Positions 18,404-27,977 are shown, numbered from the stretch's first letter. The stretch is DNA of 28,366 bases from Dinochytrium kinnereticum (GCA_027604005.1 JADGJT010000088.1:41600-69965), one strand, 5' to 3'. The notes: generated from the sequence alone by a model not told the origin. Translations and numbers: made by a program.

Positions 18404-21400
18404 ATGGGCCTTCTGGCGACGGTGGGATGGACGGCCGTCGCATTGGCCGCAGGCATCCTGCTGGTAAAGTTAATGCCCCTGCTTGAGCAATGGAATCCTT
18501 ATGGCAAGAAGGCTCCCGCAGCAAGGTTGGTCTCCTACAACCCCATATTCCCCTAGCTCACTCCGCTTTAGAAACAGGAGACGGGTTTGGAACGAATCTC
18601 GTCCGGACGAGCAGCTTATACCTACCATGAGTTTCAAGGAAGAGAGTGAAAGGGCCTTGGCGTCGCGACGGGGGGGTTTTGATTGTGCGTCCTCTAGTGT
18701 TATACGTCACTCATTTCTTTATTTATAATAGCTCCAACTCCTCAGAACCCTGACCGCAGTTCCCTTTCTCTTCAACATGGTCAATTTTCCGGATCTCTTC
18801 GAGAACCAGCTCAACACTTTTCAGAGTTTAGGAATGAGCCAGCTCATCACTTTCCTGAGTTTCGAAATGAACCTGCTCAAAGATTTCCAGAGTTCCGGAA
18901 TGAGCCCGCACAACGCTTTCAAGAATTTCGAAGCGAGAGTGGACAGACTCCTTACGGTGGAAGAGGCTTTGGTGGAATGCAATCTCAGCGTGCCTTCCAA
19001 CCTCGGTCTCCTGTCGTCTATCGAGATAGTGAGTTTTTTTTTTGTTTTTTGTTTTTTTTGGGCATATAGTCTGATACTTTTAGACATTTCTGAGGATGTC
19101 TTCATCCCACAGTTTACACCTCAAGAACGATCTTCTGAGTCAAGGCAGTGGATACGGGAGTCTACGGCATTACGGGAAAGGCAGTGGAACCAAAACAGTC
19201 CAGCTCCGAGCCGGCTAATGCCTAGGAGCCGTCAGGTGGAGGAACAAATGCATGAAGCAACTCCAATGGATTTTCATCAATATCGTAAGCGAGCTTATGA
19301 AGTTGAGGTACCTTCACAGATATTTTTTCACTTTATACTGAATAGTTAGGCTGAGAACGAATACGATTCCAGCTCTGGAATGATGATAGAGGGAGCCGGG
19401 AGGCAATTGCCCGAGGATTCAATCCAAAAGAAACGCCGTAAACAACTTGCATCTCCGGTAGGCACTCTTTCTCTGAACGCCCCTGACGGAAATAGAAGGT
19501 TGATGGTTCTGCAAAGCTTTCTAAGCCGAAGATAAAAGAGCGTAAGATGCTCGTTCGAAAGCGTGCTATTCCGGTACGATTGAAGAAGCGTGGTTTTGGC
19601 TTGCCCCCAGATGATGCAGAATCCTACAAGGAAATACCTACATCTTCAAAGCGAAAGCAAAGCGACCGAGAGCTCGACGATGAGGACGCCAGCTACCCTT
19701 CAGATCCGCTTCCAGAAGATGAATGGCTTACTCCAGCCTCGTTCCGGAAGCTTAAGAAGCGGAAGGAGACTAATTCTCCTGGAAAGGTAACGCAATTGGG
19801 CGAAAAGGCTAAGCCTGTGGCTGAGAAAGAGGTTAGTTTTAGGAAGATTTTATCCATTCTAATGGTATTTTAGGAGGAAATACCATCCACCCCACCAGTT
19901 CCCGTTCTTGCCTCGGTGTCTACTAGCCGAGGTAGAATTAAGATGGGCGCTATAACACCAGTGAAAGATAGGCTTGGTTCGTTAGTCAAGGCCCCTACAC
20001 CGATTGTTCGCAAACCCCTTTCGAACGAAGCTATTGATGAGTTAGTAAACCGGAAAATTGAAATATTTGAAGAAAAGTTGGGGGGTTTGAACGGTTCCGA
20101 AGACTCGGCGTCTAAGGACTCTGAGAAGAAGTCAAAAAGAGTCACCTGGGGCACGAATGAATCTTTTGCCGTGGCTTCCACTCTCAGCTTTGAATCGAGC
20201 GCGTCGGGTGATGTGCAGACCGAGTCACAAAAATCTTCGTTTACCTTTGAAGGTACGACACCGAAGACTTCGGATGACAAGGAGAACAAGAAGGAGCCCG
20301 GTCTTTTTGGAGCTGATGTGAAGTCGACGCCTGCGGCAGATAAGGCTCCTTTGCAGAATGCATCCTTTAATATCACCGGCTTTTCTTCTTCTCTTAGTGG
20401 CGGTCCAAACTTTGTCGCGGAGAAGTCAAAGAGCTCTCCTAGTTCTACTGCCGTTCCATTGTTTGGTACGACGTCGACTGCTCCCACTACTCCAGCAGCG
20501 GTGGCCTTTAACCTACCAAGCGATGCGAAGGTTGAGCCCCCTAAGCCTGCGGCTGCTTCGATCACTTTTGATTTCGGTTCGAAAGCTGCTCCAGCTCCAG
20601 CAGCTGTCGTTACTACCGCCGCCCCGGCGGTTGCTACGACAGTGACCCCTACTCCGGCCATTGCCCCGACGGCTGCCCCTGAGGCGAAACCTGCGGCAGG
20701 TTTAAGCTTTAAGCCAGCAGAGACCAATGTTTCTCAGCCCCCTGCGGCAGGCTTAAGCTTTAAGCCAGCAGAGACCAGTGTTTCTCAGCCCCCTGCTTTC
20801 GGCGGCTTTTCGTTCCCGTCAGCAGTATCTACACCATCAGCAGTTTCTGGGCTTACAACCTCGCGATCCGCAGCCGGGGCCCCGACATCGATCACTGCAC
20901 CGACTCTGACGGTTGCTCCAAGCAGTCTTACTCCAACCGTAAGCTCTATCTCGGACTCGAGCAGTGGTGCCTCCTTCCGATTCGACATGTCGCCGAAACC
21001 GACAGGCACTACCTTCTCAGGATTTGGTGGTCTCGGAGGGCAGAAGAGCGAGCCAGCTGTGAACTCCTTTGCAGTGTCCACTGTAGCACCTTCTGGTTCG
21101 GGTCCGAGCTTTGGAATGGTACCTGCGACCACCGCGACTTCAACCCCATCTTTTGGCTTGCAATTGGGGCAGGCTCCTTCAGTACCCACCTTTGGTCAGC
21201 CTGCTGCGCCCGCCACTAGTACCCGGACCTTCTCGTTTGGAGCAGCCCCCACACAGGCGCCAACACAGGCTCCTGCGGCTTCGACTTCTTTTACTTTTGG
21301 CTCGGCGCCCACTTCGAGTGCTCCAGGTGCGGAGGCGGCTAAACCATTCGCTTTCGGCCAGACAGCGACAACCCCCGCTTTTTCATTTGGAGGACAGCCT

Positions 21401-22132
21401 TCCAGTGCCGCTCCAACTACTGCAGCTGCCCCTTCGTCATTTGGCGGTTCGAGCTTTATGACCAACACAAGTCAGCCTACCGGGAATGCTATGAATCTGA
21501 ATGGAGCCCCGCCTGCCTTTAATTTCGGACAACCGACCGCCTTTGCTTCCCAACCCTCTAGCCTATCGACACCAATGGGTATAAGCAGTCAGAGTGGAGC
21601 TGGGTCAATGGCTTTCGGTGCTCCTACAGCAACGGCTGCGTCTTCATCTACCGGCTTTAGCTTCGGTGCCCCTCCCTCGGCCACACCTTCTACTACTTTC
21701 TCGTTTGGCCAATCGCAGCCGGCTGCCCCCGCGGCATCTGCACCTTTCACATTTGGTAGTAGTTCGACAACGGGTTCCAGTGCAGGGTTCAACTTTGGTA
21801 GTGGTTCTAGCATATCACAGCCACAGCCACAGCAGCAGACAATGAGTGCGACGCCGAGTACTGGAGGCTTCAACTTTGGTGCGTCTCAGGTTCCCGCAAC
21901 GGGTATGCAAACGCAGACACCTTCTTTCACGTTTGGTGCCGGTGCCGGATCGTCGTCGGCGGCTTCACCGGCATTTGGCGGTGGCGGTGGCTCACCCGCA
22001 CCGTTTCAGTTTGGGGCTTCTCCCTCTGGGAGTGCTGGAGGGGGATTCAACCCTGGTAGTAGTGGTGATAGGAAGCTTGCTCAGCCTAAGGCGCGTAATC
22101 AGCGTCGCTCTTCGGCTCCTGGGCGGCGTTAA
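18404..22132 (+). CDS. Membrane-anchored FG-repeat nucleoporin, POM121-like architecture
   Basis: Exons 18404-18525, 18572-18684, 18732-19028, 19084-19307, 19350-19457, 19496-19831 and 19874-22132 give 1152 residues in a closed frame with introns of 38-55 nt. The N-terminus is a strongly hydrophobic helix (MGLLATVGWTAVALAAGILL, about residues 2-28). Next comes an arginine-rich region with four 11-residue repeats. Basic, NLS-like sequence follows (KKRRKQLASP, RKRAIPVRLKKRGFG, KLKKRKE). A short amphipathic segment (AIDELVNRKIEIFEEKLG) and then over 500 residues of Ala/Pro/Ser/Thr-rich sequence carry many FG motifs (SFG, FNFGA, FTFGS, FSFGQ), the nucleoporin domain that binds transport receptors. 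The basic C-terminus (RKLAQPKARNQRR) resembles the end of NUP153/Nup1-type proteins. A single N-terminal membrane helix, basic middle and C-terminal FG domain is the layout of animal POM121. Orthology is inference from architecture. Confidence 0.88.
18803..18934 (+). repeat. Four tandem 33-bp units encoding an 11-residue repeat
   Basis: Exactly 132 bases encode four consecutive copies of EPAQHFSEFRN with small changes (Gln/His, Ser/Pro/Gln, final Asn/Ser). It lies in exon 3 of the nucleoporin gene. Third-position differences between units show the copies have diverged under constraint on the pattern E-P-A-x-x-F-x-E-F-R. Confidence 0.95.
20693..20794 (+). repeat. Recent 51-bp tandem duplication in the FG domain
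   Basis: Two adjacent 51-base units (20693-20743 and 20744-20794) differ at only two positions. They encode AAGLSFKPAETNVSQPP and AAGLSFKPAETSVSQPP. The near identity against the diverged surroundings indicates a recent duplication. Confidence 0.95.
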
Positions 22133-22732
22133 GTTTTATTATTGCTTTAAATGTTAGAATGTTTTATTATTGTTTTGTTTTTTTTTATCGAAAAATATAA
22201 ATGAATTGAATGGACGATGTTACTTCCATACGTTCCGAAACGCCGGAAGCAAAGGCGACATATTTCCTGAGGCGATAAGGCCACTAGGCTGAGTGTATTT
22301 GACGGATTCTGATGAAGGCGGGGTGACCTTTGTCGTTGAATGCCCAAATCCTCATTGTGGGATACAAGAAATAACCTGAAAGAAAATAAATGTTGATCTT
22401 GGTATTCATTAAGTATACATAACCGTTAGCTATTCATTACGTTGCAGGGCTTGAGCAAGCGTCTGGCACCACGTCGGGTAATATGCATTTGAGGTGCATG
22501 GGCCACTCACTGCACAATTTTCAAAAACGGAGGGCGATTTAAAGGGTCATTTTTGAGCATATCTCGGATGTTTTCTGTTCGCGGGAAAGCGTTGGAATGG
22601 GAGAGTAGGTTGCGAAAGTATCAAGGAATTATTCGAGATATTCAAGGTGGATTAGCTTGGTGAAGCTGGTTCATTGTCCCACCACAGTTGTGGGGTGAGT
22701 GAGAATTTGAAAGTTGGTGAATAAGTTTATAC
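22133..22732. other. Intergenic region between nucleoporin and DCAF7 genes
   Basis: This 600-base gap holds the nucleoporin 3' flank, a probable minus-strand intron with coding-like flanks (22284-22520, listed separately), a 34-base segment similar to one near the right window edge, and the DCAF7 promoter. A small inverted repeat (ccaca gt tgtgg) lies about 45 bases before the DCAF7 ATG. Confidence 0.5.
22284..22520 (-). other. Possible spliced minus-strand transcript of unknown identity
   Basis: A strong intron signature is present on the minus strand at 22440-22376: donor gtaatg, branch-like gctaac, acceptor ttttctttcag (65 nt). With phase 1 the flanks read YYPTWCQTLAQALQ joined to RYFLYPTMRIWAFNDKG and a stop at 22284. 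Other phases also stay open for some distance, so the frame is not certain and no start exon was found. It could be a small gene, a non-coding spliced RNA, or chance. Confidence 0.3.
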
Positions 22733-24171
22733 ATGTCGCCGGACAAGCAGAAGTACAATTACATTGCGCCATGGACGGTGTATGCCATGAACTGGTCGCA
22801 GCGCCCAGGCACCTTTCGGCTGGGCTTTGGAAGTTTCATTGAGGAGTACAATAGCAATAAGGTGTTTGGAATGGAGCGCGAACCGTACGTGTTGCTTACA
22901 CATCTGGTAGATTCAAGTGATCCAGCTATTAGACAAGGATGGCGACTTCCAAAGGGTTGCAGAGACCGACCACAATTACCCCGTATCCAAGTTAATGTGG
23001 AGCCCCTATAAGGTTTGATCTTTCTGATCCGTGTGCTTGAGCTGAAACTCTCGGTGAGTAGGGAGGAAACACACCCGACCTTTTTGCAACTACAAGCGAT
23101 TTTTTCCGACTATATGAGGTTGTTGACAGCGACGAGAGAGGGGATGGATTAAATCAGCAGGAGATACAGTGCAAGGCTACACTGACGAATGTGCGCCGAG
23201 TGGGGTCGGTGAGTGGTTTTTTGGGGAGTTGCTTGGCTGACTCCCTCCCTACCATTGGCCTGCATAGAACAAGCGAGATTTTTGCGCCCCGCTTACATCA
23301 TTTGATTGGAATGAGACAGACCCTTCGTTATGCGTCACCAGCAGCATCGATACAACCTGTACAGTTTGGGATGTGAATGTGGGTGTGATAGTTTTTTTGT
23401 GGAATGAGTTGATTGCTAACAGACGAACCGAAATCATAGACCCAACAAGCTAAAACCCAGCTCATCGCGCACGATAAAGAAGTTTACGATGTAGCCTTTG
23501 CACGAGGCACCGACGTCTTTGCCAGTGTTGGAGCTGACGGGTCCGTCCGAATGTTTGACCTCAGAGCCCTCGACCACTCCACCATCATTTTCGAAACTCC
23601 AAGCATGGTTGTTCCTGCTCCACTCCCAGTCTCATCATCTCAAGGAGGAGGAGGAGAACCAAACATGACGGTGGAGAATCCTCCACTTGTGCGGTTGAGT
23701 TGGAATAAGCAGGACCCGAATTATCTGGCGGCGGTGCAGGTTGGGAGTTCCGGGGTGCTTGTGCTTGATATTAGGGTGCCGGCGGTGCCGGTTGTGGAAT
23801 TGTTTGGACATGAGGCGCCGGTTAATTCCATTTCCTGGGCACCTCATTCCAGCGCACATATTTGCACGGCTGGTGAGTTTCTAGGGATAGTGTTGGAAGT
23901 TTACATCAGTTTGGTGCCTTCACTGATTTATTCGTGCCCTTTCGAAGGGTATGCCGAACTGTAATTAATCTCCTGTTCCCTTTCAAAATCAGGGGACGAT
24001 CGTCAGGCGCTAATTTGGGACATTTCTCAAATGGCTAAGCACAGAAGCATGCATGAACCTATTCTTGCTTATTCGGCTGCGGAGGAGATCAACCAGCTTA
24101 CATGGTCCAGTGCGAACTCTGAATGGGTTGCGATATCTTTTGCAAATACTATTCAGGCCTTGAAAGTTTGA
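22733..24171 (+). CDS. DCAF7: WD-repeat protein DCAF7/WDR68 (plant TTG1/AN11 family)
   Basis: This is a beta-propeller scaffold that in animals binds DYRK/HIPK kinases and the DDB1-Cul4 ligase. Exons 22733-22861, 22911-23012, 23062-23208, 23268-23384, 23440-23872 and 23993-24171 give 368 residues. The identity is unmistakable: [27 protein letters not shown], then [105 protein letters not shown] and the C-terminal QALKV (animal EILRV). The protein is longer than human DCAF7 (342), largely from a Pro/Ser/Gly-rich insertion after [10 protein letters not shown]. Several exons are short and visible only once spliced. Confidence 0.96.
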
Positions 24172-24459
24172 ATCTTTATTATCATGTTTCTGATCTAGTT
24201 TCCTCTGTATCCTTTTATTTATTTGTGATGTTTAATATTCCTGACTGTGAATAGATTATTTTTTTTTATACCTATCTGTGTTTTGCATTACAACTTCCTA
24301 TCCTTCCTTCCTGACTTCCTTTCTTCTTTTTTTGTGTTTGTAGGAATTCCTACTTGCTCCCGTTTCTCTGAAGATAATCTTTGAAGCATTTAAATATGAT
24401 GCACTGCCCTGGAGTGAGTGTTGGGACGAGGTGAATCCAAATTCTCGAAAAATTGTCAA
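24172..24459. other. Intergenic spacer, same-strand genes
   Basis: This T-rich 3' flank of DCAF7 (runs of T and a TTCC-rich stretch around 24300) doubles as the promoter of the CXorf65-like gene. Nothing else is recognised. Confidence 0.5.
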
Positions 24460-25337
24460 ATGGCATATGTGATTGTCAAGTACGGATGTAAGAACTAGTT
24501 TTTCTTGGGCAATGCCTAACGACCGACCCTTTCTTTAAGCCAACGACGAACACCTCGTTAACCCCAACTGCCTCTGCTCCGTCCTCCTTAGTCACATAAA
24601 GAAAACATGCGGGTTTCAAGATCTTGCTGAGAACATTGACCTGGCAAGTGAGACTGGGGAGGTTGTGGATTTGGTCAGTAAGCCTAGGGAATACGCAAAG
24701 AGATTTTTGGAGCCTAGGGCCAATTACATTGTTGTGAAGGTGGTTGGAGGTTTGTATTTATTATGGCGGGATTTCTTTATGAAGCTACGTGGTATTTATT
24801 CTGCCTTTAGAGGAGACGGAGGACAGTTCACCAACTTACGTATCCTTACTGGATCAAGTTGGGGACCGCATAAAGTTTGCAGGCAAGTGCATCTATTTCA
24901 AACATACGTTGGGGATTTCTTCATTCTACAGTCAAGCAGTAGCACTGGGTATATTAATATTTCAAATAATAACAACAAAAAAAAATGTAGTCCTAAACCC
25001 CACACAACGCCAAAGATCGAAGGCAAAAGCCGGAGCCCGCGACCCCCCGCGTTTCCTCGGATCCGACGAATCCAAAGAGTTTCAATCAAAAGACCAGTCA
25101 AGCAACCGCAAAGGAGGAAATCTTGGCACAAAGCTCGCTGCAAAAAACCAAGGAGGCTCTGGCGCGCCTAGCATGGATGAGCTGCATAAGGAGGGTGGGG
25201 CTACGGAGAAGAAGAGAGGCAAGAGCGAGAAGGGGACTGCGGTGTCGAATGCGTCTGGGGCTTCGGCTGCAAAGAATACTTCGGACAAGACGCCTCAGGC
25301 TGGGTCGAACGCTAAATCAAAGAAGACGGCAAAGTAG
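24460..25337 (+). CDS. CXorf65-like protein (uncharacterised family)
   Basis: Exons 24460-24487, 24540-24749, 24811-24882 and 24991-25337 encode 218 residues. The N-terminal domain begins MAYVIVKYGSNDEHLVNPNC and continues CSVLLSHIKKTCG, ENIDLASETGEVVDL, PREYAKRFLEPRANYIVVKV. This follows human CXorf65 closely in pattern: F-I-x-I-K-x-G, x-E-x-LVNPNC-x-x-x-x-LL, DL-x-x-E-x-G, YA-x-x-F-L-x-x-R-x-x-Y. The C-terminal half is Lys/Ser/Gly-rich and probably disordered. The first exon is only 28 nt. The third intron (24883-24990) is GC-AG, has no stop and is 108 nt, so retention would insert a hydrophobic segment. The biochemical function is unknown. The domain may be a small ubiquitin-like fold, which is inference. 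Confidence 0.85.
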
Positions 25338-25370
25338 GAATTGAGGGATAGCTTAATGGTAGGGGTAAGG

Positions 25371-25917
25371 TCAGGGATTTGGCGGTTGGGTATTGACAAG
25401 ATCATGGAGTTCTGGGAAATTGGCTAGCATTTCCCTTTCCAGGTCGCTGCGAAAAGTCTGTTAAGAAACTTTAGTGGTGGTGCTTTTGATGGAGGCGGCA
25501 GTTTACCTTCATCATCTGTATCCGTCCGTTGGTCTTTTGATTCTTGTCAATGAGCATTTGGATCATGTCTTTTGTGTAGATATCGGGGTTGTTCCCGTCC
25601 TCAATATAGCTGAATAAAGATTCCTTTAGTATTCTTCCTGACTGGATGGGCTTATTACTCTAAAAGGTTGAAAGGAACCCTCGTGCTGCTCATCTGATCC
25701 TTCATCGAGTCCAGCTCCTCCATCTGCGATGCGAGATCGTTTCTGAATAAACCAATTGTTAGGCGCGAGTCAAGACATTGCCGAGGTCTCACATTCTCCT
25801 GTAAAGCACCGGTGCGCTCCCAGGCTGGAAGTCAAATACCGTGACCCCCACACGGAACAGCAGGTTCACAAACTCCTGCAGCTTCTTTTCGACAGGTGGT
25901 TTTGGTTGCCCCTCCAT
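25371..25917 (-). CDS. MED10: Mediator of RNA polymerase II transcription subunit 10
   Basis: MED10 is a conserved core subunit of the Mediator middle module, which links transcription activators to RNA polymerase II. Exons 25917-25793, 25742-25659, 25609-25507 and 25457-25371 give 132 residues, in the usual range. Recognition rests on FVNLLFRVGVTVFDFQPG, then LASQMEELDSMKDQ, VPFNLLDYIEDGNNPDIYT, KDMIQMLIDKNQKTNGRI and a C-terminal helix FRSDLEREMLANFPEL. This matches the MED10 pattern in which VPLEVFDYID-x-G-x-NP-x-x-YT is the signature. The gene is easily missed because each exon is short. Its stop codon is 33 bases from the stop of the convergent CXorf65-like gene. Confidence 0.92.
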
Positions 25918-26046
25918 GATTAAATTTTTTAGGAAATTCTATCCTCCTTCATCTCCCTCACAACAGGGTCATGGGCAAGTGTTGATGCTAATCTCCAACA
26001 ACAGCATTCGGCAATGAAGAAGAAGAATGTATTTTGACAGCCTTAT

Positions 26047-26700
26047 TTACAGCTTGCCAGTCCAAATGCGCTTAAAGAACGCCGTAATGCCAACATCGTT
26101 GGTGTTGAACGAGTAGCAACCGTATAGAAAAAGCCCGGTGCCAATGCGAAGAGACCAGGTACAAATCGTGTGGAGAATGCCGTACTTGCGCTTGGGGATA
26201 TAATCCTGGATGATGGTGTCAAAGCCCATATGTGAGTGGAGGGGGATGACGACACCGAGGGCCAGGTCGACGAGGGGGAGAGGGCCTGCGAGGAAGGCAG
26301 TGCCGATGAGAGGGACAGTCACAATGGAAAGGGCGCGTTCAGCGTTCCAGTGGTATGATCCGTGCATTTTTGACTTGTGCTCGCCTGTATTTGTGGTCGT
26401 GTGAGTGGCAACAGCAAATGACGAATATCAGAAATGGACTTACCGGTTGCAAGGGCCTCCGAGCGCCTCGCTCCGCTAGTGTGGAAGGCCGACATGGGAG
26501 ATACTGTTTTGGGATTAAGCCATTTAGCCGATGTGGTTGAACTCAACGGAAGGCGGGGTGCAGTCCAACAGCAGACGTTGCCCAGAATCGAGAGGGGGCG
26601 AGCCACAAGACAAAGCAGTGCACACACACACACCTGAGCGCAGACCGACGGCGAAGATGGAGGAGGCGCGCATCCCGAATGCCGCCTGGATTGAGCGCAT
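26047..26700 (-). CDS. SDHD: Succinate dehydrogenase membrane anchor subunit (CybS/SDHD)
   Basis: This is the small cytochrome b anchor of mitochondrial complex II, which helps bind haem b and ubiquinone in the inner membrane. Exons 26384-26047 and 26541-26444 are firm (intron 26385-26443). A first exon 26700-26630, MRSIQAAFGMRASSIFAVGL, supplies an arginine-rich amphipathic presequence and gives 168 residues. The motif AFHTSGARR is typical of a mitochondrial cleavage region. HGSYHWNAERALSI leads into three membrane helices (VPLIGTAFLAG, ALGVVIPLHSHMGF, ICTWSLRIGTGLFLYGCYSF). LHSHMGFDTIIQDYI contains the haem-ligand histidines and the quinone-site Asp-Tyr. An alternative start is the internal Met at 26495. 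The donor of the first intron falls in a CA/GT dinucleotide repeat, so its exact position is uncertain. Confidence 0.9.
26621..26632. repeat. CA/GT dinucleotide microsatellite
   Basis: Six CA units lie at the end of the proposed first SDHD exon. Read on the minus strand the GT repeat offers several overlapping splice donors in different phases. Confidence 0.85.
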
Positions 26701-26946
26701 CGAGCGGGTCGCCAGCTGGGGGTTAGCGATCAGGTGCATTTGAAAATGAGAAGTGAAAAATTGAGACAACAAGCAGCGAAAGGATTTCTTCCAATCCATT
26801 CGTTTTTCTGTGGTTGTTGTTGCTGCGGCCGCTGTTCCAACGCAGCTGCACATTGCCAACCCCGCCCTCACACATCCTGCGCTGCTTTCACCGCCCACGG
26901 CCTTCGACGAAACTCTTTGCAGGTGAAGGGAAAAGGTAGAGAAGAC

Positions 26947-27924
26947 ATGGCAAGCCCGCAAGTGTTGGCCGCCTCCCCCAACAGGCAGTCCTCCGGCTTT
27001 TCAAAGAAGAGGAAGAACGACTCTGATGATGTTGTGATGAGCCACTTCTCCGGCTCACCAGAGTCTCCGCACCGCTTTGCCACTCCAATCAAGCGGGTCA
27101 AGATGTTCACTATGGATTCCCCATCTCCCCCATCGTCTTCGGAGCCCCACACTTCTTCGCCGCACAAGCTCCCCGTCGCTCGCCTCCTCGAAACACTCGG
27201 AAAGGAGGAACTGCTCTCTATGCTGGCCACTCTGATGAACCAGCACCCGGCTCTAGAGGGGTCTGTGGCGGCACTCCTCCCAAGGCCAACTTTGTCATCC
27301 GCCACAACCCACCTACAGCAGCTCATGAAAAACCTCGAGGGCGCCTTTCCATACAACAGATGGGGCCCTGACCGCTCCGACTACGCCTTCAACAGGGTTC
27401 GAAACCAACTCTCGGATCTTCTGGAAACCCTGCAGCACTACTTGACCCACTTCACCGAACCCTCCATGTACCCCGACAGTCTCTCGCATGACTACCCGTC
27501 AAACGCATTCACCTTTCTCCGTTATAGCGCCCAGATTGCGTCGTCACTCCCTGTCTGGTCGTCTGATCATCACAACTCTGTGTGCCGAGACATGGCCTTT
27601 GCCAGGATATCCAAGGCCTGGATATTGGCCACCGGAGAGATTCACCGCCGTATGAGGGATGAGGGAAGGATGTACCCTGCTTCGCTCATTGCTGAGTGGG
27701 CGAGGGATTTGACGGCTGAGTCTACTAAGCTGAAGGGGGCTTTTGGCTTTGCTGATGCCTCGCAGGAGTTCTCGTCAAAGTTGGGATGGGTTATTGGGTT
27801 GAATTCTGGTCCTTCTTTCTCTGATGGTGCAGCGTCTCCGTTTTCTTTCTTTCCGATGATGACTGGGCACATGTCTTCTCCGCCTACGGTCTCAGCTGGA
27901 GGCATCCACCCTTTCCGGTCTTAA
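26947..27924 (+). CDS. Cut8/STS1 tethering factor for nuclear proteasome
   Basis: Cut8/Sts1 anchors the 26S proteasome at the nuclear envelope. The single exon from the ATG at 26947 gives 325 residues. The frame is open upstream to 26734, but that part overlaps the divergent SDHD leader and MASPQVLAASPNRQS is the natural start. The N-terminus has SKKRKNDSDD and TPIKRVKMF, basic motifs followed by a Ser/Pro-rich linker. The conserved core starts at LLETLGKEELLSMLATLM, goes through HPALEGSVAALLPRPTL and LQQLMKNLEGAFPYNRWG, then DYAFNRVRNQLSDLLETLQHY and FTFLRYSAQIASSLPVW. This is the helical domain with the lipid-binding bundle known from fission yeast Cut8. The C-terminal Phe/Pro/Ser-rich tail is not conserved. 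Its start is 247 bases from the proposed SDHD start, head-to-head. Confidence 0.93.
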   Translation: MASPQVLAASPNRQSSGFSKKRKNDSDDVVMSHFSGSPESPHRFATPIKRVKMFTMDSPSPPSSSEPHTSSPHKLPVARLLETLGKEELLSMLATLMNQHPALEGSVAALLPRPTLSSATTHLQQLMKNLEGAFPYNRWGPDRSDYAFNRVRNQLSDLLETLQHYLTHFTEPSMYPDSLSHDYPSNAFTFLRYSAQIASSLPVWSSDHHNSVCRDMAFARISKAWILATGEIHRRMRDEGRMYPASLIAEWARDLTAESTKLKGAFGFADASQEFSSKLGWVIGLNSGPSFSDGAASPFSFFPMMTGHMSSPPTVSAGGIHPFRS

Positions 27925-27962
27925 ATCATAAAGACCTTTCTTATCATTTTGTTTTTATTTTA

Positions 27963-27977
27963 ATCCCCGAAGGGGAT
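27963..27977. terminator. Perfect short hairpin in the Cut8 3' flank
   Basis: ATCCCC-GAA-GGGGAT forms a 6-bp perfect stem with a 3-base loop, about 40 bases after the Cut8 stop and just after a T-rich stretch. It may stabilise or terminate the 3' UTR; function is inferred from structure only. Confidence 0.3.

Noticed and set aside
19870..20727. Minus-strand open frame of 285 codons opposite the nucleoporin
   Set aside because: It is the complement of Ala/Pro/Ser-rich FG sequence; the plus frame has FG motifs and consistent splicing, the minus frame has only low complexity.
22530..22640. Kinase C-lobe-like peptide on the minus strand (DMLKNDPLNRPP)
   Set aside because: Only about 37 codons are open, with a stop directly upstream and no other kinase motif; the plus strand is equally open here. 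It is kept only as a remark under the orphan intron.
26734..26946. N-terminal extension of Cut8 (MHLKMRSEKL...)
   Set aside because: It is Cys-rich and unlike Cut8, and it overlaps the divergent promoter; the MASPQ start matches expected architecture better.
26524..26961. Minus-strand open frame overlapping the start of Cut8 and SDHD
   Set aside because: It partly coincides with the proposed SDHD leader exon, but its upstream part is antisense to Cut8 and its downstream part is in the wrong frame for SDHD.
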